Shown: in pieces, positions 25,269-33,636 of the stretch | Layout: each line of letters begins with the position of its first letter | Position numbering within the stretch: position 1 is the first letter of the stretch | Notes under the pieces: model-generated | The model's input: only the letters and a program-made list of their open reading frames with translations | The model's database searches: none | Told to the model about the DNA's origin: nothing | NCBI RefSeq assembly: GCF_934668725.1 | Contig: NZ_CAKUOF010000002.1 | Coordinates: 62,001 to 126,000 of the forward strand | Direction of reading: 5' to 3' | Origin: an uncultured Dysgonomonas sp. | Lineage (GTDB): Bacteria > Bacteroidota > Bacteroidia > Bacteroidales > Dysgonomonadaceae | DNA: 64,000 nt | Translations under genes and position numbers: made by a program

Positions 25269-26438
25269 ATGAAACGGATCTTTTTTATACTTACTATTTG
25301 TTTGATAAGTACAGGGTTGTTGGCTCAGCAGAATCTCGATTTTTCTCCGAAGGCAGAGGTCGTTTCGCCTCAGATAAATAAAGACAATACGGTTACTTTC
25401 AGATTAATGGCGCCCAATGCTCAATCGGTAAAGCTTCAAAGTGATTGGATGCCCAGTGAAGGTTGGACTCCAAAATTGCAAGACTTGCAGAAAGACGAAA
25501 ATGGCTTGTGGAGTTTCACCACACAAGTATTGCCATCTGATCTTTATAGTTATACATTTATTGTAGATGGATTGAAAGTTCTCGATCCCAATAATGTATA
25601 TCAGGTTCGTGATGTGGCTACTGTAATGAATATATTTCTTGTTGAAGGAGGTTTAGCAGACTTGTACAAAGTGCAGAATGTACCTCATGGTACTGTAACC
25701 CGTTGTTGGTACGATTCTCCAAAGTTAGATAGTCCCCGTCGTATAACTATATATACTCCTCCGGGATATGAGGGCAATACCGATAAATATCCGGTGTTTT
25801 ATCTTCTGCATGGTATGGGAGGTGACGAAGAAGCCTGGATGGCACTCGGACGTGCTTCGGAAATACTGGATAATCTTATTGCTCAAGGAAAAGCCAAGCC
25901 AATGATTGTAGTTATGCCTAACGGACATACAAGTAATACTGCTGCACCGGGAGAGTCAGATAAAGGTTTTTACAAACCTGACATGAGAACTCCTGATGTG
26001 TTTAGTGGAGATATGGAAGCAAACTTTGGAGATATTATCAAATTTGTTGAAGATAATTACAGAGTGAAGTCCGATAAGCAAAGCAGAGCTATTGCAGGTC
26101 TTTCTATGGGTGGATTTCATTCATTGTACATTTCAGCAAATTATCCAAATACCTTTGACTACGTGGGATTGTTCTCTCCGGCTATTCTGCCACCGGCGAA
26201 TGCAGCTTCAACTATTTATGCAGATTTGGAGGCAAAGTTGCTGGCTCAGAAAGCTAATGGATATCGACTTTATTGGATAGCTATTGGTAATACAGACTTT
26301 TTGTTTCAGAATGTAGTTGATTATAGATCGAAACTTGATGAGATGAAGTTTACATATCAGTATAGAGAAAGCGATGGTGGCCACATTTGGGCAAACTGGA
26401 GACTTTATTTATCTGAATTTGCCCAGATGCTGTTTTAA
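25269..26438 (+). CDS. CE1-type carbohydrate esterase with N-terminal CBM48-like domain
   Basis: 389 residues with a signal peptide (about 1-19). Residues 30-125 form an early-set/CBM48-like module (TVTFRLMAPNAQSVKLQ; DLYSYTFIVDG). An alpha/beta hydrolase of the esterase D/feruloyl-acetylxylan esterase type follows (YPVFYLLHGMGGDEEAW; nucleophile Ser in AGLSMGGFHS; final His in DGGHIWANWR). It is probably periplasmic and removes acyl groups from plant polysaccharide. It is monocistronic, between the B12 region and the GH30 locus; a link to that locus is only suggested by position. Confidence 0.92.
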   Translation: MKRIFFILTICLISTGLLAQQNLDFSPKAEVVSPQINKDNTVTFRLMAPNAQSVKLQSDWMPSEGWTPKLQDLQKDENGLWSFTTQVLPSDLYSYTFIVDGLKVLDPNNVYQVRDVATVMNIFLVEGGLADLYKVQNVPHGTVTRCWYDSPKLDSPRRITIYTPPGYEGNTDKYPVFYLLHGMGGDEEAWMALGRASEILDNLIAQGKAKPMIVVMPNGHTSNTAAPGESDKGFYKPDMRTPDVFSGDMEANFGDIIKFVEDNYRVKSDKQSRAIAGLSMGGFHSLYISANYPNTFDYVGLFSPAILPPANAASTIYADLEAKLLAQKANGYRLYWIAIGNTDFLFQNVVDYRSKLDEMKFTYQYRESDGGHIWANWRLYLSEFAQMLF

Positions 26439-26879
26439 AGGTAAAATAAGATTTTCATGTCATTAATTATGAGTCTATTATGTTGGTGTTAATAATGGGT
26501 ATCTTTTAAGTAAACTTTATAAAGCTTAAAAGATGAATATTTATTCAACAATTTTACTCTTTGGGTGTTTATTGGTATGTAGTACTAGATTATAGAAATA
26601 CTGAGGCCTATATATTAAGGTTTTATATATTTTTGTTAAATAATGTAAACTGTGAGGTCTTTCTTGATCATTTTTATAACTTTGTTGCTATATGAAAGTA
26701 GAATTCTAGCTTTGTAGTTAAATTGATAGGCTGGCTATTTCATAAAGAGTTCTTTTAAAATAAGAAATTATGCCTTAAGATTATATTGACTCGTTGATTG
26801 CAAGAACATATTTGACGAAGTTTTTTAATATTAGACAATAATTTAAGATAACTTATTACCGGATAAATCAAAATTTATA
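26439..26879. other. AT-rich intergenic stretch without a recognisable gene
   Basis: There are no open frames of gene quality. Two octamers fit TAnnTTTG (26677-26684 and 26707-26714), but such matches are expected by chance at this base composition. Confidence 0.5.
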
Positions 26880-27011
26880 TAACTTTGTAGCCATAAATCA
26901 GACTTATATAAAAAGAAAAAATATTTTCAACTAAGAAGTGATATAAATCCTTTTTAGGTTAGTGTTAGTTAGTGTGTTTGTAGGAAGCCCATGTCGTGAT
27001 GACAAGGGCTT
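26880..27011 (+). ncRNA. Candidate small RNA: promoter box followed by an intrinsic terminator, no ORF
   Basis: A TAACTTTG -7 box (26880-26887) is followed about 100 bp later by a GC-rich hairpin, AAGCCCATGTC (26985-26995) with GACAAGGGCTT (27001-27011; one A-A mismatch), and a T-tract. No open frame lies between. This fits a short non-coding transcript of about 120 nt. I could not assign it to a known family. A stand-alone terminator is the alternative. Confidence 0.35.
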
Positions 27012-27191
27012 TTTCGTTATTATTATATATGGATTATTAGAGTAAGTTCAAATAGTATACTGTTTTGAGTCGTTTTTATTTTGTGGATTGTTGATTGGAG
27101 AAGATCCCTCAAAAAATATTAATACAATTGAGTAAAAATGGATGACAGACCTCTTATTAGTGTAGATAATAAACAGAATAAAGGTATAATA

Positions 27192-27228
27192 AAAACCACC
27201 GGAAGTATTATTTTACTCCGGTGGTTTT
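27192..27228. terminator. Terminator downstream of GH30 enzyme 1
   Basis: Perfect 12-bp stem AAAACCACCGGA / TCCGGTGGTTTT with a 13-nt loop. It ends the minus-strand GH30 gene, whose stop is about 30 bp away. Confidence 0.85.
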
Positions 27229-27259
27229 CAGCTTTAAAATATATATAAAGAAAAAAAGG

Positions 27260-28720
27260 TTAGATTGGATTTTTCCAGATATAAGAAACTACAGCTTTAG
27301 CAGGAACTTCATATGTAAATATGTATTTCCCTTCGGCAATGCTGATCTTTTGAGCTGTATCTTCTTCATTCAATAATACTACAGAATATGATCCATCAGG
27401 ATTTTCGAATGCTGAATAATGAATTTTATCAGAAGTGTTTCCTTCGGATTTAATTCTTTTGGCACCCGGTTTAATCACCTTCGATAAGTGGGCCATTGTA
27501 TAATAATGACTGTTGTAAGTCATTGTAGCATAGTCTGACGAATTGATATCGATTGCACCTAAACAAATATCGCATCCTCCCGGACGGAATGGTGCATGTT
27601 TATCATCTAACATAAAATTCCACATGATAACCGCTTTGTTGAAGTTGTTAATGGTTCCGATACAGACTTCTCTCATATTCCACATTAAATCACCACCAAA
27701 ATCATAGCCGTCACCCCATAAACCGATAGACATTTCGGTAAAGTATAGGTTTTTGTCTGGGCGGCCTTCATGTATTTTCAATAGTTCAGATTTATCACCA
27801 CCATAAGCATGATAAGCTGCTCCGTCGATATATTTAGCTGCTTCGGCATCTTCATATATCTTTAATGGGTACTGACCTTGGTCTGCATTTTCAGGTTTGT
27901 TTACATCATAATCGTAGTTATGATCGTAAACCAAAATTTTAGTTTTGATGCCATTTTTCTCGAATGCAGGTCCAAGTGCCGATTTAATAAAATCGCGTTG
28001 CTCTTGCCATGTCATATACAATGAAGCAGAGTTACCTCTATTCAAGGGTTCGTTTTGGATGGTGATAGATTCAATATTGAAACCTTCTTTCTCCATTGCT
28101 TGCAGGTATTTTACAAAATAAGTTGCATAATCTTGATAGTAGTCAGGATTTAACTGACCACTAGTCCAAGAATCGAATGGCTTACGGTCTTTTAAGTTGT
28201 CAACCTTCATCCATTTCGGAGGAGTCCAGGGCGAAGCCATGATTTTGATGTTTGGATTGATTGCCAATATTTCTTTCAGAATAGGAAATAAATCGCGTTT
28301 ATCCAATTCGTGCATCTCAAAGTTTTCGATACCGGGTTTATCACAGTATGTATAGTCCTCAAGAGAAAAATCAGAACATGCAATAGAAATACGGATATAG
28401 CTGTATCCAATACCATCAACAGGATCGAAAGTTTCTTTTAATAACTTAGCTCTGTTTTCGGGAGTCATCTTTAAAAGATTATAACAGGTTGACCCTGTAA
28501 TGGCTGCTCCAAATCCATCCATTTCCTGATATTTTACGCTTGGATCGAGCGTTATCAGATTATGCTTGATAGTATCGTTATTGGTTTGCAACAAAATACT
28601 ATCCTTTGCCATAGTCATCGATTTGTCTGCCGTGGTAACATACGCCTCCACATAAGTGGGCTGTTTGCTGCACGATAATAAAGCCAAAGCAAATGAAATT
28701 GCTAATAAGGTTTTCTTCAT
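27260..28720 (-). CDS. GH30-family glycoside hydrolase, lipoprotein (enzyme 1)
   Basis: 486 residues with a lipoprotein signal (ALALLSC, Cys17). The GH30 (beta/alpha)8 catalytic domain plus beta-sandwich is recognisable from QEMDGFGAAITGS (65-77), SPWTPPKWMK (163-172), the acid/base Glu224 in IQNEPLN and the nucleophile Glu329 in YFTEMS. The family includes glucosylceramidases, beta-1,6-glucanases and beta-xylosidases; exact specificity cannot be read here. Context is a SusC/D glycan locus. A copy of the 421-bp repeat separates it from a second GH30 gene upstream. Confidence 0.94.
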   Translation of the reverse strand: MKKTLLAISFALALLSCSKQPTYVEAYVTTADKSMTMAKDSILLQTNNDTIKHNLITLDPSVKYQEMDGFGAAITGSTCYNLLKMTPENRAKLLKETFDPVDGIGYSYIRISIACSDFSLEDYTYCDKPGIENFEMHELDKRDLFPILKEILAINPNIKIMASPWTPPKWMKVDNLKDRKPFDSWTSGQLNPDYYQDYATYFVKYLQAMEKEGFNIESITIQNEPLNRGNSASLYMTWQEQRDFIKSALGPAFEKNGIKTKILVYDHNYDYDVNKPENADQGQYPLKIYEDAEAAKYIDGAAYHAYGGDKSELLKIHEGRPDKNLYFTEMSIGLWGDGYDFGGDLMWNMREVCIGTINNFNKAVIMWNFMLDDKHAPFRPGGCDICLGAIDINSSDYATMTYNSHYYTMAHLSKVIKPGAKRIKSEGNTSDKIHYSAFENPDGSYSVVLLNEEDTAQKISIAEGKYIFTYEVPAKAVVSYIWKNPI

Positions 28721-28795
28721 GTGTAAATATTTATATGATTAATGAATATATGATTTCGACTTTTAGTAATGATGTATTTATGGGTTCTTTTATTT

Positions 28796-29024
28796 CTAAC
28801 GCACCCTTTGGGTTTGTTTTTCATTTTGTCTTGATACAAAACGAAACAAAAGATCAAGACTGTGCCTTATGCCCGACTCGCTAGGGACTCGAAAGCTAAA
28901 ACAAAAGAAAACATTTACTATTGATATCCTTTTGTTTCTTAACGCTTTTTTCATCCTACGGGTACTCCGTGCAACCGACAAGGTCGTGGAGCCTTACGGA
29001 CAAGCAATCTTCGATTGCGCGTAG
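28796..29024 (+). repeat. Interspersed repeat, copy 3 (229 bp, internally deleted)
   Basis: Same left part and same right end as copy 1, but about 190 bp of the interior are missing: TTACGGA joins directly to CAAGCAATC. Both terminal hairpins (ACCC-TTT-GGGT and CAATC-TTC-GATTG) and the terminal CTAACGCAC / GCGCGTAG are intact. It lies between the two GH30 genes. Confidence 0.85.
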
Positions 29025-29085
29025 GATATAGTCCTAATTTAAAAGAGCGATTATACTTACTCAAGTAATACAAAGGTCTCAAATC

Positions 29086-30525
29086 TTATTTATATATAAA
29101 AGATGCAACCGATTGATTGAATAAGTTATATGTAAATCGTCTATCACCTGTGCGCACAGTAAACTGTTGAGTAGATCCGGTTTGATTAAGCACAACTACC
29201 ACCTTCGAGCCATCAGGATTGAGGAACGAGCATATTTGCATATTAGTGGGCTGTGTACCTGCAACTGTATACTTTATTCTGTGTGCACCTTCTTTGATAA
29301 ACTTCGAGAAATGCCCTAATAAATAATACTCTTCGTTTACTGTATACGTGTTATTGTCTTTAATGGTAACAATACCTCTACAATCCTGACAGCCTCCCCC
29401 TGTAGTGGTTACAGGACCATTGCTCGGATCGAGAGCTATATTCCACATCAGAAAGTTTCTCGAACCCTTGTTGATGGTGGGCATCAGCATCTCTTTCATA
29501 TAGTAGAGCATATTGCCGACAGCATCATCGGTATTCCATCCGCCACCCGATTGTTCGGTAAAATAGAGTGGAACATCAGGATGCGATTGCAATAAATTGT
29601 CAAGATCGGCAGGAGAACCTCCATATCCATGAAATGCAGCACCTCCAACATATTCTTTGGTTTTAGAGTCATCCAGAATTTTACTCGGATAATCGTACCC
29701 GTCAAAATTATGATCCCAGATCAGAATTTTAGTAGCAATGCCCGCTTGTTTAAACTTAGGACCCAGATAATCGCGTATGATCTGATTCTGCTCATTCCAT
29801 TCCATATACATGGTCGGATAAGAGCCTACTTCGTGCCGTGGCTCGTTTTGCAAGCTGATAGCATCAATATTGATACCTTCGTTTTTATATGCTTGAATGT
29901 ATTTTACAAAATAGTCTGAAAAGTCGTTATATACAGATTCTCCTATTAATGAGCCTCCATAAAGGTGCTTATTTTTTTTCATCCAAGCAGGAGCACTCCA
30001 AGGGGTACTCATTAGCTTGATGTTTTTATTGAGAGCGAGAATTTCTTTTAATACAGGTAATAAATCGCGTTTATCAGTAGCAGGTATTGCAAAGTTATTG
30101 ATACCGCTTTCGTCGCAGTATGTATAATTGCCTATCGAGAAATCCGAAGAACCGATGGTCAGGCGTAGATACTTAAGAGCTATACCACTTTCTGTAAATA
30201 AGTCGTTAAGCAGTTTTGTTCTTGCAGCTTCGGACATGTTTTTGATAAGGTAGGCGGATGAACCTGTAAGCGACCCTCCGAAACCTTCTATTTCTTGTTT
30301 AATATCGGTGCTATCCAGTCTGATTGTGAGATTGGTAACATCATTTGAGAAGCTGATATCCGGTTGTTTAGTTAGTCGTTGTGTGCTCGATCGTACAGTC
30401 AAGTAAACCTCTACTCCTTTGGTTTCAGGTTTGGGAGTTGGTGTACTTGGTTCGTTGGAGTCGTCAGAAGAGCATGACGCCAAACCTAGTAAAAGAGAAG
30501 AGAAAAGGATGAGGTATTTTTTCAT
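29086..30525 (-). CDS. GH30-family glycoside hydrolase, lipoprotein (enzyme 2)
   Basis: 479 residues from the ATG at 30525. The upstream in-frame extension lacks a good start and would precede the lipoprotein signal (LLLGLASCSS, Cys18). A Thr/Pro/Ser-rich linker (26-36) precedes the GH30 domain: EGFGGSLTGSS (80-90), acid/base Glu228 in LQNEPR and nucleophile Glu324 in YFTEQS. It shares layout with GH30 enzyme 1 but is quite diverged. It is the gene after the SusE/F-like lipoprotein and is probably part of the same transcript. It likely acts at the cell surface on the same glycan. Confidence 0.94.
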   Translation of the reverse strand: MKKYLILFSSLLLGLASCSSDDSNEPSTPTPKPETKGVEVYLTVRSSTQRLTKQPDISFSNDVTNLTIRLDSTDIKQEIEGFGGSLTGSSAYLIKNMSEAARTKLLNDLFTESGIALKYLRLTIGSSDFSIGNYTYCDESGINNFAIPATDKRDLLPVLKEILALNKNIKLMSTPWSAPAWMKKNKHLYGGSLIGESVYNDFSDYFVKYIQAYKNEGINIDAISLQNEPRHEVGSYPTMYMEWNEQNQIIRDYLGPKFKQAGIATKILIWDHNFDGYDYPSKILDDSKTKEYVGGAAFHGYGGSPADLDNLLQSHPDVPLYFTEQSGGGWNTDDAVGNMLYYMKEMLMPTINKGSRNFLMWNIALDPSNGPVTTTGGGCQDCRGIVTIKDNNTYTVNEEYYLLGHFSKFIKEGAHRIKYTVAGTQPTNMQICSFLNPDGSKVVVVLNQTGSTQQFTVRTGDRRFTYNLFNQSVASFIYK

Positions 30526-30574
30526 ATTGATTATTGTTTTAAGTAACAAAAAAAGTCTACGATCTTAAGTGATA

Positions 30575-30610
30575 TATGCTCTGTCCCTTATTAATAAAGG
30601 ACAGAGCATA
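30575..30610. other. Strong hairpin between the SusE/F-like gene and GH30 enzyme 2
   Basis: TATGCTCTGTCC (30575-30586) pairs perfectly with GGACAGAGCATA (30599-30610), and the stem continues after one C-A mismatch. No T-tract follows on the minus strand. It may be an intercistronic processing or attenuation hairpin rather than a full terminator. Confidence 0.5.
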
Positions 30611-30635
30611 CTATTTCAATACATATCAATATCCG

Positions 30636-31997
30636 TTAAGGAAGAGTTACCGCTACGGCAGTGACAACCTTTGTAGATAAGTTGATGGTTATCTTATAGT
30701 TTCCTGATTTTGCATTCTCAGCAGCATACCAGTTGCCATCATTAGCACCTTTGGCTTTACTATTTATCAGTATGGCAGGAAGTGCATAATCGTCAGATTT
30801 TTTCTCATTACCCCAACCTTTGTTTTCGAAGAACTTGAAGTTTGCTTTCGTTGCATCGAAATAAACGGTTGCCTGATACTCATTGTCGGCTGTTTTCTTG
30901 AACAGGATAAATTGTTTTATCTGATCAAATCCCCATCCGCTGGTAGCTTCGATTTTTACTTTAGATGGATAGCCTAAGCCTTCGCCGCAAGCCAGAAGAA
31001 CATTCGGATAGTTAGGATCTAAATCCTGTACAAGTACATATTTGCGGGCAGGACTGTAATCAAGTACCCAAGGACCTGTTTCTCCAAGGAATTTCACTTT
31101 GTTATCGGCAATACGCTCAAAATAATCAAGATTAAATACAGCGTTCTTCAGGTCTCCAGTAAGAGTAATTTCTTTATTCTTTTCGATATAGAAACTGCCT
31201 TCTTTAAAGGTTTCGCCTGCTATTGTTAGATCCTCAAATGCTTCAAGATCGAGACTTGATATATTTACCAAATCAAGTCCGGATAGTGTTGTAGCAAATG
31301 CATAAGTGTCGAACATAATACCTGTAGTCGATTTTTTCATTTTCTCGGTTGTTTTGATATAATCGCCCGTTTCGTCAACCAATTGAATACTTCCGTCTTT
31401 GAAACCCCATACATCACCAGAGAAATCGATTTGTTTATCGGCAGTTATTTTCTCAGCTATTTTATAACGGATGCTGTTTTTCAAATCTACTTCAGGCGAA
31501 TTATACTTGTCTGACTTGGCTCCTTCGGGAGTCAATGTGATTACATTACCATTATCCAATACCAGATACAGTTCTTTGTAGTATGTTCTGTTTCCTTTTA
31601 TTCCTTTGACAGAAGTAGATGTGACATCTCCTTCAACATTGATAAGGTTGACAGATACCTCAACGTCTGCATCATTGGGAAGCTCACTGATATAAGCAAC
31701 CTTAAATTTTGCTGATACTTCGGTACTATTGCCCACTGTCCTTAGTGTTTGAGTAGCTACTACTTTGTCGTTTACTACCATTCTCATTTCTAGTGTCGAG
31801 AGAGGAGTTACAGGATCAGATACTTTAGCTGTAATGGTTACCGAGTCGCCATATACAAAGCTGGTAGGATTGATCGCTACCGACTCGATAATAGGTGTTG
31901 AATGGGGATATACTACACGCTCGTCTTTTTCTTCGCACGACACAAGCATGAATAAAACAAGCACCCCTAGCAATATATTTATGTTTATTCTTTTCAT
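30636..31997 (-). CDS. SusE/SusF-like outer membrane glycan-binding lipoprotein
   Basis: 453 residues with a lipoprotein signal (LFMLVSC, Cys21). After an Ig-like N-terminal domain (about 35-125, IIESVAINPTSFVYGDSVTITAKV) come repeated beta-rich modules. The last (about 350-453; YQATVYFDATKANFKFFENKGWGNEKK) resembles the C-terminal starch-binding-type fold of SusE/F and DUF5121/5125 proteins. It is probably a surface glycan-binding accessory of the SusC/D pair encoded directly upstream. Its ligand is unknown. Confidence 0.85.
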   Translation of the reverse strand: MKRININILLGVLVLFMLVSCEEKDERVVYPHSTPIIESVAINPTSFVYGDSVTITAKVSDPVTPLSTLEMRMVVNDKVVATQTLRTVGNSTEVSAKFKVAYISELPNDADVEVSVNLINVEGDVTSTSVKGIKGNRTYYKELYLVLDNGNVITLTPEGAKSDKYNSPEVDLKNSIRYKIAEKITADKQIDFSGDVWGFKDGSIQLVDETGDYIKTTEKMKKSTTGIMFDTYAFATTLSGLDLVNISSLDLEAFEDLTIAGETFKEGSFYIEKNKEITLTGDLKNAVFNLDYFERIADNKVKFLGETGPWVLDYSPARKYVLVQDLDPNYPNVLLACGEGLGYPSKVKIEATSGWGFDQIKQFILFKKTADNEYQATVYFDATKANFKFFENKGWGNEKKSDDYALPAILINSKAKGANDGNWYAAENAKSGNYKITINLSTKVVTAVAVTLP

Positions 31998-32098
31998 TGT
32001 AATACGTTTTATTAGCTGGCAATTAAATAGATAGATGGGATATGAATTCTATTGACGGATATATCCGTTTACTACTTAATTGCCTACAGCTTTATGGG

Positions 32099-33625
32099 TT
32101 AATAACCGTTATTTTGAACCAGATTTACGTTTTGATCCATTTCGCTTTGAGGAATAGGCCAGAACAATCTGTTTTCATTTAATCTGGTAGCATAATCTCT
32201 TTGATGATCGCCACAAGCCTTCATTACTTGGATAAAACGTCCACGGCGTTTCAGGTCAAAGAAACGTTTTCCTTCGAAAGCAAATTCCAAACGATTTTCT
32301 TTTTCAATAGCCAAGCGAATATCCTCTTTAGAATTAGCAGTCGTACTGGGCAATTGAGCACGAGTACGTACACGGTTCACTAGTTCTTTTGCTTTAGAGG
32401 TATTTCCCAACTCATTTTCGGCATCAGCCAACAGAAGAATAGCTTCGGGCAGACGGAAAAGGATGATATTTCCTTTTTCCTGACTTCTCAACTTATTACA
32501 GAACGGATAAGCATTCGATGGCCAGTATTTATCGGCCCAAAGTCCGGTTACATCGCCAAAACGGATAGAAGCATCACGGCGAACAACGTCACCTTCGTTG
32601 TTAAATGTTTTGTATAGGTCTTGACTAGGTGTGTTGAATTTTTTCCAGTCTACACCGTAAAACATTTGTGCCCCCCAGTTACCTAAAGCACTCCAAGATG
32701 TGTAGTTTACTTCGAATAACGATTCTTTAGAGTTTTCGTACTTCAAGTCTACACTTGGTAATACCTTGTCGGGAGCTGTTTCTCCGATTGTAAACAAATC
32801 ATCAAAATTGTCCAGTAATCCGTAACGACTGTCGTTAACTACAGCTTCGGCATATTGTTTTACTTTATTCCAATCGGTATTGGCAACACCATCTTTAGTG
32901 GCATATACCTGAGCAAGTAGGAGATTAGTTACAGCTTTTGTAATTTTAAACTTATTGCTTCCCGAGTAATCAGGTACATTAGCAATTGCATAATCCAGAT
33001 CTTTTAAGATTTGAGTATATACTGAATCTCTTGAGGTTTGAGCAGGATATAATAATGGATATATCTGGTCGATATTTTCTGTTGTTATTTCGGGTATATC
33101 TTTAGTAATAAGTGGAACATGGTCGTATATTCTTACCAGATTGAAATAACATAGAGCTCTCATAACAGAGGCCTCTCCCAAAATTTCCTTGCGGCGTTGG
33201 TCGCTAAGTGCAGGATCGGGAATAAGAGGTACCCATGTTAATATTGCATTTGTTTTGGCAATATGTTTATATAGATATCCCCAATCACGGCTTACGTTCT
33301 GATTAGTAGGTGTTACCCTGAATTCATCTATTTGCATACGTTGGTCATTAGGTTCGCCAGCGTAGGCATTGTCTGTTTGCGCATCATTAATGATGTACCA
33401 GTCCAATTGCCAGAATTCAGATCCGAAATCATTGTATGCACCGGCTACCAATTGTTCAGCTTGTGCTGCAGTAGTATATTTAAGGGAATCACTATTGTTA
33501 TTATCTATACCTAAATTTTCGTCGGTAAGCTCCGAAGACGGTTTCTCATCCAGAAAGTCGTTGCACGATACAAGGGCTAAACTGGCAAGTGAAACACAGA
33601 AAAGATATTTTATATTGTATTTCAT
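32099..33625 (-). CDS. SusD/RagB-family nutrient-binding outer membrane lipoprotein
   Basis: 508 residues with a lipoprotein signal (LASLALVSC, Cys21) followed by the typical NDFLDEKPS. It has the SusD N-terminal TPR-like region (about 60-210; GEASVMRALCYFNLVRIYDHVPL) and the C-terminal SusD motif (NIILFRLPEAILLLADAENE; LEFAFEGKRFFDLKRRGR). It caps the SusC barrel encoded 11 bp upstream and captures glycan fragments at the cell surface. Confidence 0.96.
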   Translation of the reverse strand: MKYNIKYLFCVSLASLALVSCNDFLDEKPSSELTDENLGIDNNNSDSLKYTTAAQAEQLVAGAYNDFGSEFWQLDWYIINDAQTDNAYAGEPNDQRMQIDEFRVTPTNQNVSRDWGYLYKHIAKTNAILTWVPLIPDPALSDQRRKEILGEASVMRALCYFNLVRIYDHVPLITKDIPEITTENIDQIYPLLYPAQTSRDSVYTQILKDLDYAIANVPDYSGSNKFKITKAVTNLLLAQVYATKDGVANTDWNKVKQYAEAVVNDSRYGLLDNFDDLFTIGETAPDKVLPSVDLKYENSKESLFEVNYTSWSALGNWGAQMFYGVDWKKFNTPSQDLYKTFNNEGDVVRRDASIRFGDVTGLWADKYWPSNAYPFCNKLRSQEKGNIILFRLPEAILLLADAENELGNTSKAKELVNRVRTRAQLPSTTANSKEDIRLAIEKENRLEFAFEGKRFFDLKRRGRFIQVMKACGDHQRDYATRLNENRLFWPIPQSEMDQNVNLVQNNGY

Positions 33626-33636
33626 GATTGTTCGAT

